Shown one piece after another: positions 32,639-41,115 of a stretch of DNA of 64,000 bases. The DNA lies in contig JANRJW010000010.1 of assembly GCA_033763775.1 (NCBI GenBank), positions 163,869 through 227,868 of the forward strand, in the 5' to 3' direction. The notes below the pieces were generated by a model that was given only the letters and a program-made list of their open reading frames with translations, did not search any database and was not told the DNA's origin. Numbering within the stretch: the first letter of the stretch is position 1; every line of letters begins with the position of its first letter. The translations under genes were made by a program, and so were the position numbers. Source of the stretch: JAJTHB01 sp033763775 (GTDB lineage: Bacteria; Pseudomonadota; Alphaproteobacteria; Rickettsiales; SXRF01).

Positions 32639-33691
32639 CTACGCAATACCAGCGGCTTGGCCTGCCATCTGGTCGCGGCGCGCCAGCTCGTTCTGCGAGT
32701 GGCTTTTCTTGCCGCGTGTTACCGCAACCACCGCGCCCAGCGCCACGGCTGCTGCCACCGTACCACCAACGATCCACTTCGTTTTGCCCCCGGTTTTGGT
32801 GGCTTCTTTAGCCGCGGTTTTAGCTGCTTCGGTTGTTTTTTCCGCCGCCTGTTCGATCTTCGCCATCAGGTCATGACCCTCCAGATGCGGGTGCTTGTTT
32901 TTAAGTTCGCCAGTGAGTTTAACAACAGCAGCTTCGGCTTCTTTGATCTCACCTTCCAGCTTGACCACTTTCGAGCGCGACTCCTTCACGCCTTTGATCA
33001 GCGCGCTCACTTCAGCTGCCAGCGGTTCAGCGTTGTCTTTTACGGCTGCGGCAAGCGCATCCATTGCCGCATCATCCAGCTCGCTGCCTTTGGTTATCAT
33101 GGTCAGCACACCATCACCATGCGGAATTTTACGCAGCGCTTCGGCCAGTTCGCGGCTTTCCGGCGCGGTGTTGTGGCGACCGATAAAATCAACCAGTTTT
33201 TTCTCTGCTTCGGCGGTGGTTTTCTGTGCTGCTTCTTGACTAGCTTTTGCTTTGGCGGTTACCTCACCAGCTTTTGCAATCTGGCTTCGTGCATCACTTA
33301 AATGGCTGCTGAATTCTTTGGAGAGTTCGTCCCTCAGCCCGGCAGCGCCTTTCATACCCGAAGCTTCCAGCTCTGCGAGTGCTTCGCTGCCAAAGGCGGC
33401 ATTCGCATCCCGCACATTCACAAAGTGTTTTTTCAGTTTGCTGAAGGCACTCTTATCTTTGATTTCAATCAGCCGCGCGAGCTTTGTCATGGTTTCCTGG
33501 CTGGCTCCGGCGATATTGCCGGAGGTGACACCGATCTTCGTCAGCTCACTTTTGAAAAAAACGCTGGTGGCACTGTCTTCTACGCCTTTCACATAGGCGG
33601 CAATTTCGCCATCGGCCAGTGCTTTGTCTGAAAGGCGCTGCCTTAGTGTCGCTTTCATTTGCTCGACATTGATTTTTTCCGGTTTGCCCAT
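32639..33691 (-). CDS. Unknown coiled-coil protein with C-terminal membrane anchor
   Basis: A 350-residue protein that I do not recognise. It is rich in Ala/Lys/Glu. Helical or coiled-coil stretches lie at about residues 135-170 (AKAGEVTAKAKASQEAAQKT...) and 230-300 (KVVKLEGEIKEAEAAVVKLTGEL...). One membrane helix near residue 310-325 (WIVGGTVAAAVALGAVVAV) is followed by a short basic tail (TRGKKSHSQ). It is tail-anchor-like: the bulk would be cytoplasmic unless secreted by another route. Monocistronic; the convergent uvrB stop is 19 nt away. Composition looks like that of apolipoprotein/phasin-like or effector-like helical proteins, without proof. Confidence 0.65.
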   Translation of the reverse strand: MGKPEKINVEQMKATLRQRLSDKALADGEIAAYVKGVEDSATSVFFKSELTKIGVTSGNIAGASQETMTKLARLIEIKDKSAFSKLKKHFVNVRDANAAFGSEALAELEASGMKGAAGLRDELSKEFSSHLSDARSQIAKAGEVTAKAKASQEAAQKTTAEAEKKLVDFIGRHNTAPESRELAEALRKIPHGDGVLTMITKGSELDDAAMDALAAAVKDNAEPLAAEVSALIKGVKESRSKVVKLEGEIKEAEAAVVKLTGELKNKHPHLEGHDLMAKIEQAAEKTTEAAKTAAKEATKTGGKTKWIVGGTVAAAVALGAVVAVTRGKKSHSQNELARRDQMAGQAAGIA

Positions 33692-34110
33692 GATGGCCTC
33701 GCTTAGGTTGCTTTAGTTGCGCTTATGCCCCTACTATACAATCACTGCTTTTCTTAAGCTGCATCATTTTTATGAAAGTTTTATGACAGAACAAAAAACC
33801 CAACATATTGAAAAAAATCTATTTAATCGCTATCAAACGTCCAAAACCCGCTTGGTTCCATCCTTGAATCCGGCGGCGAATTATGGTGTTTTTTACGGGC
33901 TGGCAACTTGCTGCTCTCATCAAGATAGCAACATGGAGTATTCAAGCATCAGCCACAACTGATTGCCAGGATGCCCACAAACCTGCTATGACAACATCGT
34001 TATGTTGGTCATGACGGCTTGTGCATCAAGCCAAATTATCTGCGCTGTAGGTAGCGTCGATCAGCGCCAGCATCATGTTGGTCTGCCATAACTAAAATGA
34101 AAAACAGGCG
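33692..34110. other. 419-bp intergenic region without a convincing gene
   Basis: It is AT-rich next to the divergent starts and presumably carries promoters for the flanking unknown genes. A 59-codon frame begins at 33783 (MTEQKTQHIEKN) but has only a weak GAAAG before it and no recognisable sequence. Near 34030-34090 short minus-strand frames look like remnants, but none can be tied to a known gene. No tRNA or CRISPR pattern seen. Confidence 0.5.
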
Positions 34111-34890
34111 ATGCTGAACGCGAATCCACACAAAACAGCTGCAGAGTTTTATTCATCGCTGGTTAGGCGTCTGGAGCAATCTAACATCGTGAAGAAAGAT
34201 TGGTTTGACAAAAAAGGCCACCCTTCAAGAGAGATTCAAAATCTGATCATCGAGGAGCTGCGCAGCGGCGATTACGCGGCAGATATCGAGCTTGAACGCC
34301 AGGCGCTGGTTTTTCTGGCGAATCTATTCAAACTTTCAGCCAAGCCTATCAATCAGGAGATACAAGCTATCATTAACGATCCGAACCGATACCGTAACAC
34401 CCCAAAAGTCAGGGACGATGTCAGTGTAAAGCCCAGAGATGGCGAGCATGCCATCGCCGATATTTATGATGCTCTGTCCATACGCCCTCAACTCAGGGTT
34501 TTGTTTCTTGAGTCTCGAGCCGGACGCGTGCCGCTGCCTCGAATGAGTCGGCTTAATGCTAAAAGCAAACCACCAGAACGGATACGACCAGTAGGGCGTG
34601 TGCAAGAAAAACCACCCGATCTGCTTCCTGATCTTGAGCCAGCTGCCTTCGCAAGCAGGATCTCAGACGGTCTGCTGCAGCAGCTTGGCGTGATCGATGA
34701 GGAGGGTAATCCATGTGAGCCTGTTGGTGATGAGCACATTAACCGGCTAAGGCATAACCTATGGAAAGTCTGCAAAGGCGGTATGGCGGCGGGCGGGCAA
34801 AGTGTCATGAGCTGGGCGCGAGAACTGGCTGGCAAGATGGGCATCGATATCAACAATCAGCTGCCGCCACCACGCGCCATGCGCGGCTAG
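34111..34890 (+). CDS. Unknown protein, tandem paralogue A
   Basis: A 259-residue protein. The N-terminal helical part has ELRSGDYAADIELERQALVF, then IYDALSIRPQLRVLFLESRAG around residue 120-140. A Pro/Arg-rich linker follows (KSKPPERIRPVGRVQEKPPD), then a C-terminal helical block with LLQQLGVIDEEGNP and INRLRHNLWKVCKGGM. The same three-part layout recurs in the next gene. No signal peptide or membrane helix. Family unknown to me. No known enzymatic motif. The gap to the next gene is 118 nt and AT-rich, so both may have their own promoter. Confidence 0.65.
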   Translation: MLNANPHKTAAEFYSSLVRRLEQSNIVKKDWFDKKGHPSREIQNLIIEELRSGDYAADIELERQALVFLANLFKLSAKPINQEIQAIINDPNRYRNTPKVRDDVSVKPRDGEHAIADIYDALSIRPQLRVLFLESRAGRVPLPRMSRLNAKSKPPERIRPVGRVQEKPPDLLPDLEPAAFASRISDGLLQQLGVIDEEGNPCEPVGDEHINRLRHNLWKVCKGGMAAGGQSVMSWARELAGKMGIDINNQLPPPRAMRG

Positions 34891-35008
34891 CTTTTAAGCA
34901 AGTTTTTGTTTGTCAGTATGGTGCTAAATTGTTATTCTAATTAATTACAATTAACATCTTTGGCGTCCATGGTTAATCAAGGCGCCATCATGGCAACGCA
35001 AGTAAACT

Positions 35009-35920
35009 ATGACAAAATCTCAAAATCCATCCATCACCGCAGCCTTGAAAAGGCGCTTTGAGGCGCTGAAATTAAACGGTAAAGACGATGTGGTGCTGGG
35101 GGCAGGGGAAGATAACGCTGAGCTGAGCGAAAAAGTTTCGCAAGCGATAGCGCAAGAAGTGATGCAGGGTGGTTACGAGCCTTCCGAATTGCTTGAACTG
35201 CAGATATTACAGGCTGTGAGCGAATTGCTCAAAGCTCATGGCATCAAAGAGGCTTCTGTTGATCCGAATCAGAATATTGATGAAGGAAAAAAACTTCTTC
35301 TCGAGCGGGCAGAGCGACATGATGCTCTCTATATCGGCCCGGAGCTTCGTTTTCTATTTGCCATCATGCGCAGCGGAGAGTTGCCTCCCGCAGGTAAAAC
35401 AATCGCAAAAATGATTGATAAAACGATCGATAAAACGATCGCCGACACACCAGAAAACGCTGACACACCAGAAGAAGATACGAAACCACCAGCAATCGGC
35501 CAGCCCGCCGAGCAAGGCGCGGCAATGGGCAGGGGTACAATAAAAGCTATTCAGCCTCCCTTGATAACTAAGCCACGAATGGTTAAGCCACCGCAAGCGC
35601 CTGAGCCGCCTGGGTCGCGTCAAAAGGTGTGCATGAGTGGCTTGGAGATAAAACACATCATTGAACAAGCGATATCAAGAAACCCGGGGTGGGCGAGGCC
35701 AAAGAAGCATGAAATCACGCTGGATACACTCTATCAACTGGGAATTACCGATTCATTAGGCGCACGCGTACCTACGCATCATGATCCTGAAATTGCGGGG
35801 CTTCAGGACACACTCTTTGAAGTTTATCAAGGTCGGCAAATAGGCATCACGGCACTCAAACGCCTGATCGAGAATCTCAAAACAAAACTTGGTAACAATA
35901 CAGAGATTGCCCGCGGCTAG
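35009..35920 (+). CDS. Unknown protein, tandem paralogue B
   Basis: A 303-residue protein related to the preceding one. EVMQGGYEPSELLELQIL matches the first block, HDALYIGPELRFLFAIMRSGELP the second, and LYQLGITDSLG plus IAGLQDTLFEVYQGR the C-terminal block. The shared skeleton is DALxIxPxLRxLFxxxRxGxxP. The central linker is longer and Pro/Thr/Glu-rich, with a duplicated KMIDKTIDKTI stretch. Soluble, with no signal. Its end is 6 nt from the end of convergent rnd. The overlap of conserved ends with a divergent linker suggests duplication followed by linker expansion. Confidence 0.65.
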   Translation: MTKSQNPSITAALKRRFEALKLNGKDDVVLGAGEDNAELSEKVSQAIAQEVMQGGYEPSELLELQILQAVSELLKAHGIKEASVDPNQNIDEGKKLLLERAERHDALYIGPELRFLFAIMRSGELPPAGKTIAKMIDKTIDKTIADTPENADTPEEDTKPPAIGQPAEQGAAMGRGTIKAIQPPLITKPRMVKPPQAPEPPGSRQKVCMSGLEIKHIIEQAISRNPGWARPKKHEITLDTLYQLGITDSLGARVPTHHDPEIAGLQDTLFEVYQGRQIGITALKRLIENLKTKLGNNTEIARG

Positions 35921-35926
35921 ATCCGT

Positions 35927-37129
35927 TTATTCCCGATCCTCAAACACCACTTTGCCGTTTTTCGGGTTCAGGGCGATGAGGAGTTTGCCCTCCAGCATCG
36001 CTTTTGCTTTTTTGCCAAACACATCGTAGCGCCAGCCGGAAAGCAGGCTGGATTCGGTGCTGCCCAGTGCCAGCTGCTCGAGGTCGTCCTTGCCGGCGAT
36101 CAGGCTGGGGGCAATGCCGTGCTGGTCGGCTTTCACTTTCAGCAGGAAAGAAAGCATGGCCACCGCGCCGGTCACATGCTCCGGCTGGCGCTTGTGCTTC
36201 GCCACCTGCGGCCATTCGCCTTGTGGCAGTGAAAGCGCGCGCTCCACACATTCCAGAACCGAAACGATTTTGCTTTTGGAAATACCGCCTGCAAGGCTGC
36301 GAAGCCGGTCGAGATCCGCTTCTTTGCGCGGCGCAACGGAGGCCAGCTCCACCAGCACTTCATCTTTCAGGATACGCCCCCTTGGCACATCACCTTTTCG
36401 CGCCTCGCTTTCGCGCCACTCAGCCAGCTCGCGTAGAATGGCAAGGTGCTTGGGGCGCATGTTGCCATATTTCAGGCGCTTCCATGCATCGCGCGGGGAT
36501 GGGTCATACAGCGCCGGGCTGGTCAGCGTCGCCAGTTCGGATTCAATCCAGCGTTCGCGTCCTGCCGCCTCGATTCTGATTTTGAGGTCATCATAAATCA
36601 GCCGCAGGTGTGTCACATCAGAAAGGGCGTAGGCCAGCTGCTTGTCGGAAAGCGGGCGCGCTGACCAGTCCGTGAAGCGCGAGCTTTTATCCAGTTCCGC
36701 GCCCACGATTTTATTCACCAGCGTTTCATACGAAACTGATTCACCATATCCGCACACTGCCGCCGCCACCTGCGTATCAAAAATCGGCTCCGGCATTGCG
36801 CCGGTTAAGTGATAAAAAATTTCAATATCCTGCCGGCAAGCATGAAACACTTTAAGCAGTTTTTTGTTGCTCAGCAGCGCCCACACCGGCGCAAGGTCAA
36901 TGCCTTCTGCCAGCGGATCAATCGCTGCCGAGTGCATGGCGCCCGCAATCTGAATCAGGCACAGCTTCGGCCAGTAGGTTTTTTCGCGTAGGAATTCGGT
37001 GTCAACGGTGATGTAACCGCTTTCCTTCACTTCAGCGCAGAATTTAACCAGCTCGTCGTTGGTGGTGATAGTTTTCATGCAGGCGTTATAGGGTGCGGGA
37101 CGCAGAATTTCCAGTTTTTCAGCGTTCAT
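35927..37129 (-). CDS. rnd: Ribonuclease D
   Basis: A 3'-5' exoribonuclease for tRNA maturation. Exo I VDTEFLREKTYWPKLCLIQIA has the first two DEDD residues; Exo II is FHACRQDIEIFYHL and Exo III YALSDVTHLRLIYDDL gives the YxxxD. HRDC-like domains follow. The longest frame has 400 residues; Met at 37078 (MKTITTND) would give 383 and matches the family start better. Neither has a clear ribosome binding site. Cytoplasmic; essentially monocistronic. Confidence 0.95.
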   Translation of the reverse strand: MNAEKLEILRPAPYNACMKTITTNDELVKFCAEVKESGYITVDTEFLREKTYWPKLCLIQIAGAMHSAAIDPLAEGIDLAPVWALLSNKKLLKVFHACRQDIEIFYHLTGAMPEPIFDTQVAAAVCGYGESVSYETLVNKIVGAELDKSSRFTDWSARPLSDKQLAYALSDVTHLRLIYDDLKIRIEAAGRERWIESELATLTSPALYDPSPRDAWKRLKYGNMRPKHLAILRELAEWRESEARKGDVPRGRILKDEVLVELASVAPRKEADLDRLRSLAGGISKSKIVSVLECVERALSLPQGEWPQVAKHKRQPEHVTGAVAMLSFLLKVKADQHGIAPSLIAGKDDLEQLALGSTESSLLSGWRYDVFGKKAKAMLEGKLLIALNPKNGKVVFEDRE

Positions 37130-37194
37130 AAATCATAAAACCCGTTGGCCGGGTGGGGATAAATTCATTAAATATTTGTCATATATGCACAAAG

Positions 37195-37210
37195 TGATTC
37201 ACGTGAAACA
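37195..37210. promoter_or_regulatory. parS site 1 (15/16 match)
   Basis: TGATTCACGTGAAACA differs by one base from the universal chromosomal parS palindrome TGTTTCACGTGAAACA bound by ParB/Spo0J. It lies in the rnd-aspS gap, 83 bp from a perfect copy. Confidence 0.85.
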
Positions 37211-37277
37211 TTTTTATCGCGGCTATTGTCCCTTGGAAAACAAATGGGTAAACGCTTTGTCTCAACATCTTACCAAT

Positions 37278-37293
37278 TGTTTCACGTGAAACA
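37278..37293. promoter_or_regulatory. parS site 2 (perfect consensus)
   Basis: TGTTTCACGTGAAACA is an exact 16-bp match to the chromosomal parS consensus. In bacteria these sites mark the origin-proximal centromere, where ParB loads and spreads for chromosome segregation. parA/parB are not in the window. Confidence 0.93.
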
Positions 37294-37346
37294 TTGTGGC
37301 AATTCTTCCGTTGGTTTTTATGGTCTTATCCTTTATATGACCTTTT

Positions 37347-37390
37347 CTAGCCCCCAACCCCTAACCCCTAATCCCTAAAGCCTAGCCCCT
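37347..37390. repeat. Stutter repeat upstream of aspS
   Basis: CCCCTAA-type words repeat with variations (CCCCCAA, CCCCTAA, CCCCTAA, TCCCTAA), framed by CTAGCCCC on both sides. It ends directly at the aspS ATG and replaces any visible ribosome binding site. Confidence 0.65.
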
Positions 37391-39217
37391 ATGACCCACT
37401 ATCGCACCCACACCTGCAACCAGCTCTCCAAAGCCCATGTCGGCCAAACTGTGAAACTCTCCGGTTGGGTGCACAGGCGCCGCGACCACGGCAATTTGCT
37501 GTTTGTCGATCTGCGCGATCACTATGGTATCACGCAGCTCGTGGCCTCGGAAGGGAGTCAATTTCTGGATCAGCTATCGCGGACGCCGCTGGAAAGTGTC
37601 ATTTGCATCACCGGCAAGGTGGTGGCGCGCACGCCGGAAACCATCAATCAAGAGATCGCCACCGGCGAGATCGAGGTGGCGGTTGAAAGCTACCATCTGG
37701 AGTCCGCTGCAGAGCCGCTGCCGCTTCAGGTCAATGCTGACCGCGAGCAGCCGGAGGAAACCCGCCTGCGTTATCGCTTTCTTGATCTGCGCCGCGAGAA
37801 GCTCCACCGCAACATCATGCTGCGCTCGCAGGTCATCTCGTCGCTTCGTCGCCGCATGACCGAGGCGGGCTTCAACGAATTCCAGACGCCGATCCTCACC
37901 GCCAGCTCACCGGAAGGTGCGCGCGATTATCTGGTGCCGAGCCGCATTCACCCGGGCAAATTTTATGCGCTGCCGCAAGCACCGCAGCAGTTCAAGCAGC
38001 TGCTCATGGTCTCGGGGTTTGATCGCTATTTCCAGATTGCGCCGTGCTTCCGTGATGAGGATGGCAGGGCGGATCGCTCGCCGGGCGAATTCTACCAGCT
38101 CGATATCGAGATGAGTTTTGTGACGCAGGATGATGTCTTCGCCGCCATTGAACCAGTGCTGGAAGGTGTGTTTAAGGAGTTTGGAAACAAGAAGGTCACG
38201 CCCGCGCCATTTGAACGCATTACCTATAAGGAAGCGATGCTGAAATATGGCAGCGATAAGCCCGATACGCGCAGCCCGCTGGTGATTGTCGATGTCACGG
38301 AGGAATTTAATTCCGAGTCCGTAACGTTTAATGCCTTCAAAAAAATCATCGCTGCGGGCGGTGTTGTGCGTGCGATTCCGGCGCCCAAAACCGCGAGCCA
38401 CCCGCGCAGTTTCTTTGATAAGCTTAATGACTGGGCGAAAGAAGAGGGCGCGCCCGGGCTGGGCTATATCACTTTTGATGAATCAGGTGAGGGCAAGGGG
38501 CCGATTGCGAAATTCATCCCCGCGGATGTTCAAAAACGCATCATGACAAAAGCGAATATCAGCGCCGGTGATTCGGTGTTTTTTACCTGCGACAAAGAGC
38601 TGCCTGCCGCGAAGCTCGCCGGCAAAGCGCGCATCAGAATCAGCGAAGAGCTGGGACTCATCCAGCAGGGTATCTATAAATTCCTCTGGGTTGTTGATTT
38701 TCCTTATTTTGAATATGATGAAGAGGAGAAAAAAATCATCTTCTCGCATAACCCGTTCTCGATGCCCCAGGGGGGTATGGAAGCGCTATTGTCGAAAAAC
38801 CCGCTCGATATTCTCGCCTATCAATATGACATCGTGTGCAATGGTGTTGAGCTTTCAAGCGGCGCGATTCGAAACCACAAGCCGGAGATTATGTACAAGG
38901 CATTTGAAATTGCCGGTTATGGCCCCGAAGTGGTGGATAAGAAATTTGGCGGTATGATCAGCGCGTTTAAATTCGGCGCGCCGCCACATGGCGGGCTTGC
39001 CCCGGGTGTTGATCGTATGGTGATGCTGCTCGCCGACGAGCCGAACATCCGCGAAGTGATTGCGTTTCCGATGAACCAGAAAGCCGAGGACCTGCTGATG
39101 CAGGCACCGAACATCGCGGAAGAAAAACAGCTGCGCGAACTTCACCTGCAGCTTTCGCCAAAAGCCAAACAGCTGCTTGCGGAAGAAGCAGAAAAAACAA
39201 AGAGTGAGGCGGCGTGA
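37391..39217 (+). CDS. aspS: Aspartyl-tRNA synthetase
   Basis: A 608-residue class II synthetase. The anticodon-binding OB domain is at the N-terminus (LSGWVHRRRDHGNLLFVDLRD), motif 2 is FRDEDGRADRSPGEFYQLD, and motif 3 is GGLAPGVDRMVMLLADEPNIREVIAFP (in parts). A bacterial GAD insertion lies in between. The His of RRRDHG corresponds to the position that in Pseudomonas-type enzymes marks relaxed tRNA specificity, so this may be a non-discriminating AspRS charging both tRNA-Asp and tRNA-Asn, which would need GatCAB. The start is preceded by a stutter repeat, not a Shine-Dalgarno. Confidence 0.97.
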   Translation: MTHYRTHTCNQLSKAHVGQTVKLSGWVHRRRDHGNLLFVDLRDHYGITQLVASEGSQFLDQLSRTPLESVICITGKVVARTPETINQEIATGEIEVAVESYHLESAAEPLPLQVNADREQPEETRLRYRFLDLRREKLHRNIMLRSQVISSLRRRMTEAGFNEFQTPILTASSPEGARDYLVPSRIHPGKFYALPQAPQQFKQLLMVSGFDRYFQIAPCFRDEDGRADRSPGEFYQLDIEMSFVTQDDVFAAIEPVLEGVFKEFGNKKVTPAPFERITYKEAMLKYGSDKPDTRSPLVIVDVTEEFNSESVTFNAFKKIIAAGGVVRAIPAPKTASHPRSFFDKLNDWAKEEGAPGLGYITFDESGEGKGPIAKFIPADVQKRIMTKANISAGDSVFFTCDKELPAAKLAGKARIRISEELGLIQQGIYKFLWVVDFPYFEYDEEEKKIIFSHNPFSMPQGGMEALLSKNPLDILAYQYDIVCNGVELSSGAIRNHKPEIMYKAFEIAGYGPEVVDKKFGGMISAFKFGAPPHGGLAPGVDRMVMLLADEPNIREVIAFPMNQKAEDLLMQAPNIAEEKQLRELHLQLSPKAKQLLAEEAEKTKSEAA

Positions 39218-39321
39218 TCATTCGCCGCGCATGCGTGGCGGGCGATGTGGAAAACTTGTGTTAAAATTGATTTAAACACTCGAAGTTGCACAATAGCTTT
39301 TGCTTGTGCTAACCTTGCTCA

Positions 39322-39894
39322 GTGATGAATAAAATTAATGCTGCTTCCTGTTCGGTTCTCTCTCGCCGCCAGCTTCTTTTGGGCGCTGCGGCGCTCGCTG
39401 CCGTATCGGCGCTTCCATCCTCGCCCGCGCTGGCACTGACAAATCGGGATGTGCGTAAGTTGAAATTCGACCACACCCATACCGGTGAATCGATGGAACT
39501 GGTTTATTTCGCCGATGGCAGATATATCAAGGAAGGCCTGAACAAAGCCAACCACTTGCTGCGCGATTTCAGAAACGATCAAGTAAAGGCAATGGATCCG
39601 CAGCTGCTGGATAAGCTTGTGCTCTTACAACGAAGGCTTGGCTCCAAAGGGCGCTTTGAGATTATCTCCGCCTACCGCTCGCCGCAAACGAATCAGATGC
39701 TTCGCCGCCGCTCTTCCGGTGTGGCGAAGAATAGCTTTCATCTGCAGGGCAAAGCGATTGATATTCGCCTGACCGATGTGGATTTATACACGCTGCGTAA
39801 TGCTGCCGTTGATTTAGGCGGCGGTGGTGTGGGAATTTATAGCGGCGCGGATTTCCTGCATTTAGACACCGGCCCTGAAAGGTCTTGGGGTTAG
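39322..39894 (+). CDS. YcbK-like M15 peptidase-family protein (DUF882)
   Basis: A 190-residue exported protein. A twin-arginine-type signal (SRRQLLLGAAALAAVSALP) suggests Tat export. The DUF882/peptidase M15 domain has ISAYRSPQTNQMLRRRS, SFHLQGKAIDIR (zinc His and Asp) and DFLHLDTGPERSWG (second zinc His). Probably a zinc-dependent peptidoglycan endopeptidase in the periplasm. It converges on an L,D-transpeptidase gene with a 4-nt overlap of stop codons, paralleling the E. coli ycbK/ycbB neighbourhood. Confidence 0.9.
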   Translation: MMNKINAASCSVLSRRQLLLGAAALAAVSALPSSPALALTNRDVRKLKFDHTHTGESMELVYFADGRYIKEGLNKANHLLRDFRNDQVKAMDPQLLDKLVLLQRRLGSKGRFEIISAYRSPQTNQMLRRRSSGVAKNSFHLQGKAIDIRLTDVDLYTLRNAAVDLGGGGVGIYSGADFLHLDTGPERSWG

Positions 39895-41054
39895 TCTAAC
39901 CCGTAGATGTCTTTTCTGAAATGCGCGGTGCCGTCTTCGTCTGCCCAGGCGATCCAATAGACTGTGTGAACAGGAATGGAACCAATGGTGATGATGCGTG
40001 ATTCATCGCCCTGGTAAAGCTCGTCCATGCGTTCGGAGGTGATTTTTTTGTGGCCGGCAAACACAAATTTCGCAAGCTCGTAAGGCTTTTCAACACGGAT
40101 GCAGCCGTGGCTGAAAGCCCGCACATCGCGCTCAAAATATTTTGGCGCCGAGGTGTCGTGCAAATAAATGGCGTTTGAATCTTTCAGGCCGAATTTGATT
40201 TTGCCAAGCGCATTGCCTTTGCCCGGGCGCTGGCGCAGCAGAAATGGAAAATGATCCTTGCCATACTGGCTCCAGTCAATCAGCTGCGGGTCAATTTCGT
40301 GCCGGCCATCCTCGGTCAGCTCATAGACAGCAAAATCCTGCTTACTGAAAAACTCAGGGTCTTCGATGATTTTGGGGAGCATTTCCTCGGCGGCGATGCG
40401 TATCGGCACGCCCCAGTGCGGGTTGAAGCTGACATAGGTCATCGATTTAGTAAATTGCGGGGTCTGGTCTTTCGGCGTGCCCACCACGACCTTCGAAGCA
40501 ATCATTTCTTTGCCATTTTCATAGCCGCGCAGCATGAATTCGGGAATGTTGACCACAATCAGCCGGGGCTCAGCAGCACCCGGGTTAAAAGCTTGCAGCC
40601 GAGCCAGCGTCCCCTCGATCTGGCGGATGCGCTTTGATACAGGCACGGCAAGCGCTGCTTGCGTTTCGCGGCCAATCACGCCGTCCGCTTCCAGCCCGTG
40701 GCGATGCTGAAAGCGCCTGACGGATTCAGCAAGCGCGCTGTCATAAAGCGTTTCTGGCTCCGGCGCGGGTGATTGGTGGTCGCCCATCATCGTAAGTATG
40801 CTGCGGATGGTTGCTATGCGTTCGTCCGTGGCATCCGGCTCGATTTTGCTGGCACTGGTCTTCAGCCTCGGCCAGCCGCCTTTTTCTTCCAGTTCGCGGT
40901 AATGCGCCAGCAGCGTTTCAAGCCGTTTGATATCACCTTCTTTACTGGATTCGGAGATGATCTGCTCACCCGGCGGGTTGCCCATGGCATGCAGCGCCAT
41001 CACCGGATAGGCCAGCGCCGCAGCAAAGAGAATCATGGCGTAAAGATAGCGCAT
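39891..41054 (-). CDS. L,D-transpeptidase, YcbB/LdtD-like
   Basis: A 387-residue periplasmic enzyme making 3-3 peptidoglycan crosslinks. The signal (YAMILFAAALAYPVMALHAM) is followed by a peptidoglycan-binding-like segment (YDSALAESVRRFQHRHGLEADGVIG, quoted in part). The YkuD domain ends with the catalytic motif AFSHGCIRVEKP (His and Cys). VVGTPKDQTPQF and NPHWGVPIRIAAEEMLP are typical of the YcbB branch. It is shorter than E. coli LdtD (~615). Its stop overlaps that of the YcbK-like gene. Confidence 0.92.
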   Translation of the reverse strand: MRYLYAMILFAAALAYPVMALHAMGNPPGEQIISESSKEGDIKRLETLLAHYRELEEKGGWPRLKTSASKIEPDATDERIATIRSILTMMGDHQSPAPEPETLYDSALAESVRRFQHRHGLEADGVIGRETQAALAVPVSKRIRQIEGTLARLQAFNPGAAEPRLIVVNIPEFMLRGYENGKEMIASKVVVGTPKDQTPQFTKSMTYVSFNPHWGVPIRIAAEEMLPKIIEDPEFFSKQDFAVYELTEDGRHEIDPQLIDWSQYGKDHFPFLLRQRPGKGNALGKIKFGLKDSNAIYLHDTSAPKYFERDVRAFSHGCIRVEKPYELAKFVFAGHKKITSERMDELYQGDESRIITIGSIPVHTVYWIAWADEDGTAHFRKDIYGLD

Positions 41055-41115
41055 GCGCGTTATTGTAAAGAATGATAGTAAAGAGTTGGTGTAAGTTAGA
41101 TAAAATGCCTTCTAT

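Noticed and set aside
33783..33962. 59-codon frame in the long intergenic gap
   Set aside because: Weak ribosome binding site, no recognisable sequence and no operon context; mentioned only under the intergenic entry.
34030..34095. Minus-strand fragments resembling the end of a transposase
   Set aside because: Frames are too short and no inverted ends or family motif could be recognised.
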